Source: BOG-908 sp965199235 (lineage in GTDB: Bacteria; Pseudomonadota; Alphaproteobacteria; Acetobacterales; Acetobacteraceae). Taken from it: a stretch of DNA of 64,000 bases. Below, piece after piece: positions 1-8,987 of the stretch. The notes under the pieces are model-generated. The model was not told where the DNA came from. It searched no databases and saw only the letters and a program-made list of their open reading frames with translations. The stretch is from assembly GCA_965199235.1 (NCBI GenBank), contig CBDAQU010000002.1, positions 558,001 to 622,000 on the forward strand, given 5' to 3'. The position numbers and the translations under genes are program-made. Position 1 is the first letter of the stretch. Every line of letters starts with the position of its first letter.

Positions 1-88
1 TCTCCGCCCGGACGTAACTATGCGGCTGACCGCGGCCAGCCTCGGCCAGCATCAATTGGAGGCGTTGCATACGCTGGGCGACAGGCAT
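1..88 (-). CDS. possible 5' end of a leftward gene running off the window
   Basis: Reading leftward, an ATG at 88-86 opens a frame of 29 codons with no stop before the window edge (begins MPVAQRMQRLQL). A GGAG-like motif lies roughly ten bases upstream. The piece is too short to recognise a family, and the reading is offered only as a possible gene start. The bases between it and the first glycosyltransferase (about 89-311) hold no supported gene and become AT-richer toward 180-310, as expected of a promoter/leader between divergent genes. Confidence 0.2.
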   Translation of the reverse strand, partial: MPVAQRMQRLQLMLAEAGRGQPHSYVRAE

Positions 89-311
89 CGGTCGGCTCCG
101 CTGCTGACAGGCTTGTCCATCCAAGGGCGAACGACTACCCACGCAAACTCCTGGGCGCCACGGTCCGGATAGCTGCTAACACTACGTTTCGCATAGAATG
201 CTGCACCGCAGCAGTCACTTTTTTTTTAACCTTGGCGCTGCATCCGCTCACAATCGCATCTTACAGAAATTTACCTCAACCGGCCACAGGTATTTGTCTC
301 AAAATAGCTGG

Positions 312-1214
312 ATGATCGCGATGCCGACCAAAAAACTATGTCTAGCGGTGGGATTTGCAACTCGTGGTCGTGCCAACGTATTGCTCCAGGCAGTTCGCCA
401 GCTCTCGTCCCAAACCGTTTTGCCACATCGCGTAATCATTAGTTACACGGCGGCCGCGGATGTCGCCGGACTTGCGGTGGAGGAGTTTGAACAGATGGGG
501 CTGGAGCTGGTGATCTCGCCGCCCGGCCTGCCCAAGCAGCGCAACGCCATCCTGGACCGTGTCCAGGATTGCGACTTCCTGCTGTTTCTGGACGACGATT
601 TCCTGGTCGCACCCGGCTATGCCGAAACCGTGCTGGCGAGCATGGGCGCCCATCCAGACATCGTCGCGGCAACTGGCACGCCAATCGCCGACGACATCAA
701 GGGACCTGGGCTGAGCGTGGCTGAAGGTCTGGCATTGATCGCTGCCGACGATGCGGCGCCGGATCACGGTTTCGATCCTGCCCCGCACGGCTACGGCTGC
801 AACATGGCCATCAGCATCGCCGCAGCCAGGGAGCATGGCCTGCGGTTCGACGAACGGCTGCCGCTCTATGCCTGGTCAGAGGACGTCGATTTCACCCACA
901 GGATCGGCCGGTTTGGCCGGATCGTGAAGCTTCGCGGCGCGCGTGGGGTCCATCTCGGCGTCAAGCATGGCCGGTCCTCCGGCCGCAGGCTGGGCTATTC
1001 GCAGGTCGCCAACCCGATCTACCTCAGGGGCAAGGGCAGCTATTCCTGGCGGCGTGCGCTGGGCAGCGTCGGCCGCAACCTGGCCGCGAACGCCATGCGC
1101 TCGTTCTGGCCCGAGCCGTACATCGATCGCCGCGGCCGGCTCCTGGGCAATTGCCTCGCGTTCGTCGACCTCGTCCTCGGCCGCATGCGTCCAGAACGCG
1201 TGCTGGACCTCTGA
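312..1214 (+). CDS. family 2 glycosyltransferase
   Basis: A GT-A fold transferase of about 300 residues that should move a sugar from a nucleotide donor onto a glycan or lipid carrier at the inner face of the cytoplasmic membrane. The N-terminal region (AVGFATRGR, then LPKQRNA) and the acidic cluster FLDDDF match the nucleotide/metal-binding part of GT2 enzymes; the later YAWSEDVDF resembles the ED acceptor-side motif. The frame stays open back to 198, but the 38 residues before the ATG at 312 are rich in Ser/Phe/His, lie in AT-rich DNA and do not look like GT2 sequence, so I prefer 312 (or 321). The next gene begins seven bases after the stop, so the three transferases form one unit. Donor and acceptor cannot be told from sequence. 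Confidence 0.85.
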   Translation: MIAMPTKKLCLAVGFATRGRANVLLQAVRQLSSQTVLPHRVIISYTAAADVAGLAVEEFEQMGLELVISPPGLPKQRNAILDRVQDCDFLLFLDDDFLVAPGYAETVLASMGAHPDIVAATGTPIADDIKGPGLSVAEGLALIAADDAAPDHGFDPAPHGYGCNMAISIAAAREHGLRFDERLPLYAWSEDVDFTHRIGRFGRIVKLRGARGVHLGVKHGRSSGRRLGYSQVANPIYLRGKGSYSWRRALGSVGRNLAANAMRSFWPEPYIDRRGRLLGNCLAFVDLVLGRMRPERVLDL

Positions 1215-1220
1215 GCCGGC

Positions 1221-2225
1221 ATGCGCGCCAGCATCCTCGTGCCCCTCTACAACAGCGCCGCCACGCTGGAGCGCTGCCTGGCCTCGGCGCGCGGCCAGAC
1301 CCTGGCCGACATCGAGATCCTGGTGGCCGACGACGCGTCGACCGATGGGAGCGCCGCGCTCGCCGAACGGATCGCCGGGGAGGACGCCCGGATCCGTGTC
1401 GTCCGGCTGTCCAGCAACGGCGGCAAGCCGCGTGCGATGAACGTGATGATGGCGCAGGCCCAGGGCGACTGGGTCGCCGTGCTGGACGCCGACGACGCGA
1501 TCGACCCAACCAGGCTTGAACGGCTGATCGGCCGCGCCGAAGCGAACGGCGTCGACATGGCGGCCGACAACCTCCTCTACATCGATGCCGGCGTGCAGCC
1601 AGAAGACGACCCCTCCGCGTTCGGAACCGTCCTGCGCGCCGCCTTCGACCCAGCCAGCCAGGAGCGGATCATCGGACGCCGCGACCTGGTTGCCGGCGCC
1701 GACAGTTTCGGCGAATTCGATTTCGGCATCCTCAAGCCGGTCGTGCGGCGCGCCTTTGTCCAAGCCCATCGGATCGGCTATCACGAGGCGAGCCGGCTGG
1801 CGGAGGATTTTACCTACCTCCTCACCTACTTCGTCGCCGGTGGCCGTTGCGTCCTGGTCAGCGAGCCGCTCTATTCCTGGACCATGCCGTTCGGCACGCT
1901 GTCGCGCCGCTGGACACAGACCGGTGCCGGCGCATGGCGCTACAACTACCGCGAAGCGCTGCTCGCCAACACCCAGCTTGTCGCGGACATGCGCGAGAGA
2001 GGCGAGGCGGACATCGTGGCGCTGCTGGAACGGCGAGGACGTCAGTACACATCGATGATCCACTACATCGACGCCCAGAAGCAGGCGGAGGCAGGGGCGC
2101 ATGGGGCGGCCTTGCGCACCATCGCCGGGCATCCCTCGACCTGGAGGCTGCTGGCGCAGCGCATCGCCGGCCGCGCCGTGCGCGCGTGGCGGAGCAGGCG
2201 CGCACCGGCAGCTCCCGCACGATGA
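1221..2225 (+). CDS. family 2 glycosyltransferase
   Basis: Clear GT2 enzyme of 334 residues. It opens with MRASILVPLYNSAATLERCL, has the nucleotide-binding VADDASTDGS and the DXD-type VLDADDAIDP near residue 90, all in the usual order for inverting GT-A transferases. It starts seven bases after the preceding transferase and its stop overlaps the start of the next gene in an ATGA, so the three are very likely translated together. The likely role is one sugar addition in assembly of the exopolysaccharide repeat unit on an undecaprenyl carrier, together with the flippase downstream. Which sugar is added is not readable from the sequence. Confidence 0.9.
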   Translation: MRASILVPLYNSAATLERCLASARGQTLADIEILVADDASTDGSAALAERIAGEDARIRVVRLSSNGGKPRAMNVMMAQAQGDWVAVLDADDAIDPTRLERLIGRAEANGVDMAADNLLYIDAGVQPEDDPSAFGTVLRAAFDPASQERIIGRRDLVAGADSFGEFDFGILKPVVRRAFVQAHRIGYHEASRLAEDFTYLLTYFVAGGRCVLVSEPLYSWTMPFGTLSRRWTQTGAGAWRYNYREALLANTQLVADMRERGEADIVALLERRGRQYTSMIHYIDAQKQAEAGAHGAALRTIAGHPSTWRLLAQRIAGRAVRAWRSRRAPAAPAR

Positions 2226-3148
2226 CCGCGCCGTCGCCGAGCGTGACCAAGGTGATGCTCGTCACAGCCAGCGACTCGCGCTTCATGCCTTTCCTGCGCG
2301 GCATGCTGGCCTCGCTGGGCGACCGGCTGGGCCAGGCCGGCACGACCGTCGCCTGTTTCGACATCGGGCTGAACCAGGCCGACCAGGCGTGGCTGCGCGC
2401 GCACGACATCGACGTCGTCGTTCCCCGCGCGCATCTCGGCGTGAGCGCGGCAGGGGTGCGGCCGGCCCTGCTGTCGTTTCTCGCACGACCCTTCCTGCAG
2501 GAGTATTTCCCGGGACACGACGTCTATCTGTGGGTCGACAGCGACGTCTGGCTGCAGGAGGCGGCCGTGCTTGACGCCTATGTCGAGGGCGCGCTGGCCC
2601 AGGGCATGGCGATCACGCATGAGCGGGAGCGGTCGTATCGTTTTCAGGCCTGGCTGCTCGGCTGGACGGGCAAGCACCTGCTGCGCGGCTACGGGGCCGC
2701 CGATACGGCCTGGCTGCTGACCCGCCGGCACGTCAATGCCGGGTTCTTCGCGATCCGCGCGGGCGCCCAGCACTGGGCTGCCTGGGCGGCACGCTACGAG
2801 GCTGCGCTCCTGCGCACCGGCGATCTGGTGCCGCACGACCAGTTCGCGTTGAACCAGGCCCTGCACGGCGGTCTGTTCGGCCGGGACGCGCTGCCTGCCT
2901 GCCTGCTGCCGCCACGCTTCAACTGGATCTGCGACCGCGGAATCCCGATGTGGAATGACCAGGCGAACGCCTTTTGCGAGCCTCGCCCACCATATGCCCC
3001 GATCGGTGCATTGCACCTGGCAGGACCTGCCAAGAGGGCAGTCTACCGCGTCGTACGTACCGGGGGCGGAGTGTTTACAACGTGCCTGCTGCAAGGCGCC
3101 AGCCCATCCGCTCCGGCCGCAAGTCCGCTGCAAGATGGCGCCGCATAG
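2222..3148 (+). CDS. GT8-like glycosyltransferase
   Basis: About 308 residues. The start is taken at the ATG overlapping the stop of the preceding transferase (ATGA), because upstream in-frame sequence is only a shadow of that gene. The segment VYLWVDSDVWLQE carries the DXD metal-binding motif typical of GT-A retaining transferases of the GT8/LgtC type. VNAGFFAIRAG and VPHDQFALNQAL further on match the NAG and HDQ-like motifs of that group. The C-terminal 40 residues are low-complexity (Ala/Pro/Ser). This is the third enzyme of the transferase cluster feeding the flippase at 3.8 kb. The family call is reasonably firm, the exact CAZy family less so. Confidence 0.8.
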   Translation: MTAPSPSVTKVMLVTASDSRFMPFLRGMLASLGDRLGQAGTTVACFDIGLNQADQAWLRAHDIDVVVPRAHLGVSAAGVRPALLSFLARPFLQEYFPGHDVYLWVDSDVWLQEAAVLDAYVEGALAQGMAITHERERSYRFQAWLLGWTGKHLLRGYGAADTAWLLTRRHVNAGFFAIRAGAQHWAAWAARYEAALLRTGDLVPHDQFALNQALHGGLFGRDALPACLLPPRFNWICDRGIPMWNDQANAFCEPRPPYAPIGALHLAGPAKRAVYRVVRTGGGVFTTCLLQGASPSAPAASPLQDGAA

Positions 3149-3261
3149 CCCGCTGGTCGCCGTTAACCGATCTTAAAACGTTTGGGCATATACCAATGTC
3201 ACGCTTGTGGGGCGCGATCCCAAAATACAATTTACGCCGATGCGCGTGATCCGAGGTTACA

Positions 3262-3501
3262 ATGGCCATGCAGGCTGAATTAGACCCGACATCGCGTGCC
3301 GTCGATGTGGACGCCGCAGATGTCAGCCGTCCGATAGCGGTGGTGCTGACGATGCCCCGCGTTTCCGCTGACGGCCAGCCGTTGATCGACCTCGCAGCCG
3401 GCGAAGGTCTCGGTGCAGCTCGCGGCATCGCCATCGGCGTTGGTGTCGGCGCCGTTCTCTGGGCAGGATTGCTCTCCCTGGCATGGCGGCTCGTCCACTA
3501 G
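3262..3501 (+). CDS. small single-pass membrane protein, hypothetical
   Basis: A 79-residue product with a soluble N-terminal half and one predicted membrane helix near the C-terminus (GIAIGVGVGAVLWAGLLSLAWRL), ending in a short tail. A GAGG motif five bases before the ATG and an AT-rich upstream stretch (3160-3255) support real expression. No family is recognised. Its position between the transferases and the flippase suggests a link with exopolysaccharide export, but this is inference. The TAG stop coincides with the CTAG edge of a mosaic repeat that begins here. Confidence 0.55.
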   Translation: MAMQAELDPTSRAVDVDAADVSRPIAVVLTMPRVSADGQPLIDLAAGEGLGAARGIAIGVGVGAVLWAGLLSLAWRLVH

Positions 3502-3713
3502 GGCAACGCCACGCAGACTGGAACAGCGGGAGTGACATTGCCCGTAAAAGCAAGAGCTAGACCGGATTCACGTCCGCTCACTCGCGGACACTCCGCGTGA
3601 GACCGGTCTAGAGCATGATCGCTTCAGGTTGATCCTCAACCACGATGAACATGCTCGCTAAAACAGGGGGCTAGAGCTTGGTCGCTTCGGCTGCCAGAAG
3701 CGACAGGCTCTAG
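3498..3713 (+). repeat. mosaic intergenic repeat, full C-D-A-B array
   Basis: The gene-free interval 3502-3818 is mostly this array. Module C (about 3498-3556) contains GCAACGCCACGCAGACTG and a later AGTGACATTGC. Module D (3557-3611) is an inverted repeat with CTAGACCGG and ACCGGTCTAG ends. Module A (3609-3660) has outer arms GAGCATG/CATGCTC and an inner GGTTGA/TCAACC hairpin. Module B (3671-3713) is a longer hairpin between CTAGAGC and GCTCTAG. The same modules recur elsewhere in the window in other orders and orientations. The 100 bases after the array probably hold the flippase promoter. Confidence 0.85.
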
Positions 3714-3818
3714 ACTGGGTTTCGCGCGGGGCTTCACTCACGTTCGGACCGACGTGACGTTCTGGACATCAAGCCCCCGCCAAACCGATTTCAACCGTCC
3801 GGGGGGGATGTTCGTCCG

Positions 3819-5300
3819 ATGCAGACCACCTCAGGCCAAAACGCTCCTCCGGACCACAGTCAACTCAAGCGGGCGTCAGTACGCGGTGCGGCGCTGACCT
3901 TCGTCAGCCAGGCATTCCGGTTCGCCGCACAATTCGGCACTCAGATCGTTCTCGCCCATTGGCTGATACCCGCCCAGTTCGGCTTGGTCGCCATGGCCGC
4001 ACCTGTGCTGAGCCTTGTACAGGTGTTCAACGATCTCGGATTGTCGCAGGCGACGATCCAGCGCGAGAGCATCAGCCGTGACGAGCTTTCTGCTCTGTTT
4101 TGGATCAACCTCGGCCTCAGCGTGGCGTTGGCGCTGCTGGTCGGCATGGCGGCGCCGCTGGTCGCCCGTTTCTACCAGCAGCCGGCGCTGACGCCGGTGG
4201 TAGCAACGCTCGGCGCCCTGCTGGTGCTCAGCGGCGCCGGATCACAGCAGATCGCGCTGATGAACAGACACATGCGGTACGGAGCTTTGGCCGGCATCGA
4301 CATCGCCTGTGCCGCGACCGCGGCGGCGGCGGGCCTTGCTGCCGCCATGGCTGGGCTCGGCAGTTGGTCGCTGGTGCTGATGCAGGCGGCCAACTCCGCC
4401 ACCATCCTGCTGCTGGCCTGGCTGCTGTCGGACTGGCGGCCGTCCTGGCCGCGGCGGGGCACTGACATCGCCTCGTTGCTGCGGATGGGCGGACACCTGA
4501 CCGGCTACAACGTGCTGATGTATTTCGAAACCAATTTGAGCACCGTCCTGATCGGCCGTCTGTACGGCAGTACGGCGGTCGGGCTGTACGACCGGGCGTT
4601 CCGTCTGGTTATCGTGCCCTGGTGGCAGGTCAGCCTGCCGGTGGACAGGGTGGCGGTGTCTCTCCTGTCGCGCCTCGTGGGGTCGCACGCTTCCTATGCC
4701 CGTGCGCACGCGCAGATGCTGCAGGCCCTGCTTCTCCTGACAGGGCCGGGGCTGATCTGGGCTGCTGCGCAATCGGCCGATCTGGTGCCGCTGCTGCTTG
4801 GGCACGCCTGGGTGGGGGCGGCGCCGGTCTTCGGCTGGCTGGCGATCGCCCTGGTCCCTGGCCCGTTCGGCGCGGCAGCCTATTGGCTGTTCGTCAGCCA
4901 AGGCCGGGCACGGGCGCAGCTGCAGTACGGGTTTGCCGGCGGCGGCGCCCTGCTGGCGTCCGTGCTGGCCGGCATCCACTGGGGCCCGCTCGGCGTGGCG
5001 CGCGCCTATGCCGCTTTCATGCCGCTGATGACTGGCATTCCGGTATGGGGCGCCACGCGCCACGGCCCTGTCGGACTGGCCAGCATGCTTCGCGCCTCGG
5101 CGCCGGTGATGCTGGGCCTGGCCGCGGCGTGCGCCGTGCAATTGCCTGGCTTGCCGGGCGGCGTTGATCTGATCGCCTTCCGGCTCGGCGCAGAGCTGCT
5201 GCTCGCCTACGCCGCCTGTGGGGCAGCAATCACCCTACTCCCCTCCGGCCGACGTATCCTGATGGACGTGTGGGCTCTGCGAAACTCGCTGACACCCTAG
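3819..5300 (+). CDS. polysaccharide flippase, Wzx/MOP superfamily
   Basis: 493 residues with about a dozen hydrophobic segments and the amphipathic start RGAALTFVSQAFRFAAQFG that is usual in polysaccharide exporters of the MOP superfamily (COG2244, WzxC/ExoT-like). Such proteins flip the undecaprenyl-diphosphate-linked repeat unit from the cytoplasmic to the periplasmic face of the inner membrane. The motif LGLSQATIQR is characteristic of the WzxC branch. It follows the three transferases and faces the GH16/Wza genes, so it completes the transport half of the locus. Length is normal for the family. The stop codon TAG forms the first bases of a degenerate repeat copy. Confidence 0.88.
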   Translation: MQTTSGQNAPPDHSQLKRASVRGAALTFVSQAFRFAAQFGTQIVLAHWLIPAQFGLVAMAAPVLSLVQVFNDLGLSQATIQRESISRDELSALFWINLGLSVALALLVGMAAPLVARFYQQPALTPVVATLGALLVLSGAGSQQIALMNRHMRYGALAGIDIACAATAAAAGLAAAMAGLGSWSLVLMQAANSATILLLAWLLSDWRPSWPRRGTDIASLLRMGGHLTGYNVLMYFETNLSTVLIGRLYGSTAVGLYDRAFRLVIVPWWQVSLPVDRVAVSLLSRLVGSHASYARAHAQMLQALLLLTGPGLIWAAAQSADLVPLLLGHAWVGAAPVFGWLAIALVPGPFGAAAYWLFVSQGRARAQLQYGFAGGGALLASVLAGIHWGPLGVARAYAAFMPLMTGIPVWGATRHGPVGLASMLRASAPVMLGLAAACAVQLPGLPGGVDLIAFRLGAELLLAYAACGAAITLLPSGRRILMDVWALRNSLTP

Positions 5301-5350
5301 ATCGTGATCGCTTCAGGCTGACCTTCAACCACGATGAACATGCTCGCCGA
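5297..5350 (+). repeat. mosaic repeat, degenerate module A
   Basis: CTAG at 5297-5300 is followed by a diverged module A: GTGATCGCTTCAGGCTGA, a TTCAACC inner arm and ATGAACATGCTCGCC. The first arm reads ATCGTG instead of GAGCATG, so the outer stem is weakened. It overlaps the flippase stop codon. Confidence 0.7.
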
Positions 5351-5788
5351 AGCAAACAGCCAACTGCCATTTACCAAGGACGTGGTCCCTCTTTGCTGTC
5401 GCAGTGTGCTTGCCGCGGCGTCTCGCCCTCAAGACTGAACTCCTGCGGGGCGCAGGCGGGGGTCTTGACCGCGAGCCACCCCGACAAGCGAGGTCTGCCA
5501 TCAAACACGGACGAGAAGCGGTCGACGCGCTGCACACCACGGCTTAGAGCAATGTCACACGGACTGGACTGGTCGGAGTGACGAAATTGCTTCGCAAAAC
5601 AACGCCTTGAGCATGATCGCCCGTTACCAGATGCGATCGGCCTCCAGAAAGGTCAGGGCACGCTGTCCCCCAAACCCCTGCCGGGGTCAGGGAACCCCAG
5701 ACTTCGCTGCTTCGGCAATTCTCGCAGATTTGCCGTTGCGCTTGCGCTCCACCCAACGCATCCCGCTCTGGGCCAGCACGCAGCCCGA
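5351..5788. other. gene-free gap between flippase and GH16 gene
   Basis: This convergent gap of about 440 bases has no supported gene. It holds a repeat module C copy with the start of module A at 5543-5621, and a GC-rich stretch near 5660-5705 with runs such as CCCCCAAACCCCTGCCGGGG. That stretch resembles one near 38.34-38.40 kb and may act as a transcription stop for the converging genes. The part at 5350-5540 shows no recognisable feature. Confidence 0.6.
5543..5621 (+). repeat. mosaic repeat, module C plus truncated module A
   Basis: TTAGAGCAATGTCACACGGA begins a module C copy and GGTCGGAGTGACGAAATTGC its second half. After a short linker the sequence enters module A (GAGCATGATCG) but stops after about a dozen bases, showing that modules occur as fragments. 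Confidence 0.7.
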
Positions 5789-6700
5789 TCAAACCCGCCG
5801 AAACACCCGGAGGTAGTCGACGCAGTAATCCCAGTTGCTGCCACCATCGACCATCCCGCTCATGTCGGTGCCCTGCAGGGACATGCCGATCTGGTTGGTG
5901 ACCAGGATGTGCGCAGGGGGAGCGGACCACTCATAGACCATCTGCTGAACCCGCTCGCCGTCGAGCAGCCAGACCGGGCGGCCGGCCTGCCAGTCCAGAC
6001 CGAAAACGTGGTAGTCGGCCGAAAAATCTATTCCGGGGTTGTAGCCATCCGGCCCGGCACGGGAGAACACGGGATGCGGGTTGCCGAACGCTTGCGGACG
6101 TCCGGCATCCTGCACGTGCATCGTCATCAGGCGCGGCTCGGTGCGCCGCTGCCAGACGAAGAACTCGAAGATGTCGATTTCCGGCGGCCAGGGCGTTGCC
6201 GAAAACTGCCCGGTGGCAGTTTCGACGCCAGGATTGAGCCAGAAAGCCGGCCACACGCCCAACCCCCTGGGCAGCTTGGCGCGCATCTCCACCACCATGC
6301 CTGGCTGCACCGGCAGCAGCGCCCGCAACATCCCCGATTCGATGCCGCCAGGCCGAAGGCCGCCCCCTGCCGGTATCCTGCCTTTCAGCGCCAGGTGATC
6401 GTCCTCGAACACGTGCAGCGACCGCGGATCGCCCTCGGGATATTCACGGTGTTTGGACCAGTAGCTCGGCAGGCCGTCCAGCCGGCCCTGGTCGTAGATG
6501 TAGCGCGTGCGAAAGCTGCGATGCAGGTCTGCCATGGTCCTGACCGTCGCGTCGGCGCGCCGCGCGCCGAACCGCCAATCCGCCGCGACCTTGAAGCCGC
6601 CCGCCACCCCGGTTGGAGTGGGCGGCAGCGCCGCCGCGGCCGCAAAGGTCAGCGCCTGCCGGCGGGTGAACGCGCGCGCAAAGGAGAGCCGTCCGTTCAA
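5789..6700 (-). CDS. glycoside hydrolase family 16, secreted glycanase
   Basis: 303 residues with a Tat/Sec-like leader (FTRRQALTFAAAAALPP). The catalytic signature of GH16 beta-glucanases/licheninases is intact: PPEIDIFEF around residues 172-180 gives the E-x-D-x-x-E nucleophile, helper Asp and acid/base residues. An aromatic WPAFWLNP segment before it and the later FGLDWQAG are also typical. Enzymes of this family in polysaccharide loci (ExsH/ExoK type) trim the exported polymer or release it. It is probably periplasmic or extracellular. It sits just downstream of the Wza-like gene on the same strand with 15 bases between, so the three leftward genes look like one operon. Confidence 0.88.
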   Translation of the reverse strand: MNGRLSFARAFTRRQALTFAAAAALPPTPTGVAGGFKVAADWRFGARRADATVRTMADLHRSFRTRYIYDQGRLDGLPSYWSKHREYPEGDPRSLHVFEDDHLALKGRIPAGGGLRPGGIESGMLRALLPVQPGMVVEMRAKLPRGLGVWPAFWLNPGVETATGQFSATPWPPEIDIFEFFVWQRRTEPRLMTMHVQDAGRPQAFGNPHPVFSRAGPDGYNPGIDFSADYHVFGLDWQAGRPVWLLDGERVQQMVYEWSAPPAHILVTNQIGMSLQGTDMSGMVDGGSNWDYCVDYLRVFRRV

Positions 6701-6715
6701 CCGTCTAGGCCATGC

Positions 6716-7273
6716 TCAAAAATGCCGTTCGTAGATCTTGACCACATCGCCAGGCGCCAGAAAAGTGCGTGGGGTTATCTTGCCTTCCCTGGCAGGTCCG
6801 CCAGACGTGCGCACGTCGGACGCGTAGCCCTGCACCGCCCGGTAGGTGAATCCGCCTGCAACGGCCACTGCGGTCAGCATCGTCATCCCGGGCGAATAAG
6901 CGTATTGGCCAGGCTTGGTGACCTCCCCCAGAACGAAGATCGGCCGGTAGGCCAGCACCTCCACCGACACGCTGGGATCCTTGAGGAACTTCTCCTCACG
7001 CAACGTATCGCTGAGCTTGGCTGCAAAATCCGTCGATGACAGCCCGCCAGCCGTGATGTTGCCGACCAGCGGCATCGCCACTTGGCCCTGGTCATCGACC
7101 CTGAACTGCCCGCTCAACTGGTCGGAGCCGAAGGTGATGACCCGTATCTGGTCGCCCCCGCCCAGCCGATACGCTCCTGGCGCGTAATCCGATAGCGGCT
7201 GCAGGTCGGCCCCCGGTGCACAGCCTGCCATCAGGGCAACACAGGTGGCGCAGATCGCTATTCGCCTCGACAT
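6716..7273 (-). CDS. polysaccharide export lipoprotein, Wza/KpsD type
   Basis: A 185-residue lipoprotein: the leader ends in LMAGC (lipobox) near residue 18. It then shows a polysaccharide biosynthesis/export domain (YRLGGGDQIRVITFG...VDDQGQVAMPLVG) and a SLBB-like part (VFVLGEVTKPGQYAYSPGMT appears with a small variation). Members multimerise to form the outer-membrane export channel. It is much shorter than full Wza (about 360-380 residues) and lacks the second SLBB and membrane-spanning helix region. The start at 7273 fits a GGAAAGG motif upstream and gives a normal leader. A frame extending further upstream would overlap the barrel gene. No co-polymerase or tyrosine kinase gene is adjacent. 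Confidence 0.85.
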   Translation of the reverse strand: MSRRIAICATCVALMAGCAPGADLQPLSDYAPGAYRLGGGDQIRVITFGSDQLSGQFRVDDQGQVAMPLVGNITAGGLSSTDFAAKLSDTLREEKFLKDPSVSVEVLAYRPIFVLGEVTKPGQYAYSPGMTMLTAVAVAGGFTYRAVQGYASDVRTSGGPAREGKITPRTFLAPGDVVKIYERHF

Positions 7274-7302
7274 CGTTTTACGCCTTTCCGATGGGACTCG
7301 CC

Positions 7303-8700
7303 TCATAGCGCCAGGCGCAGGGTGAGCTGAAACAGGTTCGACGAGTAGTTGCCGCCGAAGACCTCGCCCGATCCGATCAGGTCCTCGGTCGCGGTGGCGC
7401 TGTTCAAAGGCGGGCTTGATCCGTTCATGTTGTGCCGCGTCGAATACGTATATGCGCCACTCAGCCAAACGTTCCGGTTGAGCCGCCAGGATGCAGACAC
7501 GCCGGCGCTCAGGAACGTCTGCCCGCCGCCGCCCGAGCCGTCCGGGTTGCGCGGATAGCTGTCGAGAAACACGTTGCCATGCGCGCTGAGTACGACATTG
7601 CGAAGATACTCGTGGTCGACCTTCAGCCGTAACGCCGTTTCGGTGTAGCCGACGGTCGATTCAGCGGCCGAATCCTCGATGTAGCGCTCCGCGGAGCCCG
7701 TCACGGTGGTCAGCCCGGTGGGTGTCCAGGTCGCCGAGGCTTCGACGATCGGGGCGCTGGTCGTCTGGTAGCGCGCGCTTGCAAACTCGCGCCGCTCGTA
7801 GCCGCCCAGCACCCGAAACGTAATCACGGCATCGAGGTCGTAGGCGATGCCGGCCAGGGCGGACACGTCGTTGAAATTCTGCCTGGGCAGGCCGGGCGGG
7901 CTACGGTCGAAGTCCGACTGCGTGTCGGTGAGCACAACGACCAGCCGGCGCCTGGTGGCAAATTCGTAGTCGGCAACGACGCTGGGGTGCAACACGATCC
8001 GGTTTCGATACGTCTGCAGGTAGCTCGCCCCGTCGACGGTTCCGTTATCGAAATTGAAATATGATACGTCTATACCGGGGGTGACGCTGAAGCGGTCGAG
8101 GTCGATCTTGTAGCTCGCCCGCCCGTCTTCGACGCGATAGGCGATGCTTTGAGTAAGGCCGGGGACGTTCAGCTCACCGGGTGTCTGGTTCAGGTTGAGG
8201 TGCGTGGCACCGATGTTGAGGATGTCCTGGCCGAAATTATGGGTCATGCCCAGCGCGGCGTTCCAGTTCGTATAGCTCTGGTTGGATTGCTGAGGATACT
8301 CGACGTCATCAAGGACCACGGCGCCCACCACGGCCGTGCTTGCCGTTCCCCCGACGGCGTTGAGGGTCGCATTCGTCTCGATCAGGGCACTGCCCTTGCC
8401 ATTAGGGAGAGACGTGACGTTGTCGTTATATCCAAAACTCTCGTTCAATACCGGCGTGATCAGAAACGATCCAAGCCTTACGCCTTGCGCATCGTATTCG
8501 GGGTGGGCGCGCGATTCCACCGTCACTCCCGGTTCAGTGGCGTATCCCGGTATGTTGACGTTGAGGTACTGCTCTATGACCTGCCCACGGGCCGGCGCGG
8601 CGATCCCGACCAGTATCAGGACAGGCACACCCCCAAGCCAGGTCCGCGCGGCGGCCATCTGCGCATGACGGACAGAGCCACAGGTGTTAAGACCAGTCAT
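7303..8700 (-). CDS. outer-membrane beta-barrel protein
   Basis: 465 residues with an N-terminal leader (WLGGVPVLILVGIAAPARGQ) and alternating polar/hydrophobic strands throughout. It ends in FQLTLRLAL, the aromatic-hydrophobic C-terminus that marks beta-barrels for Bam insertion. It resembles the putative beta-barrel porin 2 (BBP2_2) family found in exopolysaccharide loci of alphaproteobacteria. It is upstream of the Wza-like and GH16 genes on the same strand with a 29-base gap. I infer that it serves as an outer-membrane component for polysaccharide export or secretion, which the sequence alone does not prove. Confidence 0.8.
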   Translation of the reverse strand: MTGLNTCGSVRHAQMAAARTWLGGVPVLILVGIAAPARGQVIEQYLNVNIPGYATEPGVTVESRAHPEYDAQGVRLGSFLITPVLNESFGYNDNVTSLPNGKGSALIETNATLNAVGGTASTAVVGAVVLDDVEYPQQSNQSYTNWNAALGMTHNFGQDILNIGATHLNLNQTPGELNVPGLTQSIAYRVEDGRASYKIDLDRFSVTPGIDVSYFNFDNGTVDGASYLQTYRNRIVLHPSVVADYEFATRRRLVVVLTDTQSDFDRSPPGLPRQNFNDVSALAGIAYDLDAVITFRVLGGYERREFASARYQTTSAPIVEASATWTPTGLTTVTGSAERYIEDSAAESTVGYTETALRLKVDHEYLRNVVLSAHGNVFLDSYPRNPDGSGGGGQTFLSAGVSASWRLNRNVWLSGAYTYSTRHNMNGSSPPLNSATATEDLIGSGEVFGGNYSSNLFQLTLRLAL

Positions 8701-8987
8701 GACACCCGAGATTTCAATCTGCCGACACCGAGGATGATACGACAGCCCGAACAGGATGTCGCTGAAACACGCCTTCGCTTGAGCAGAAATCTGCCGCCCG
8801 CGCCTGGCTCATTACGTCTGCTTCTTGAACGTTCGACGGCGAGCTTGCAACAGCCGGCAGATCCTCGAGACGACCATGCACGCAGGTCCACAGGATGCGC
8901 GCGCACGAGGACCATAATGCGGCGGGTCGCCGTCGCCGCAAAACGTTCGATTGCTGCGCGATGCCCTCGACAGTGTAGGGTTGCAGG
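8701..8987. promoter_or_regulatory. divergent promoter region
   Basis: About 290 bases lie between the leftward barrel/Wza/GH16 operon and the rightward envelope run, so both promoters must lie here. No convincing -35/-10 pair or operator could be singled out, and frames within it look like chance. Confidence 0.4.
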
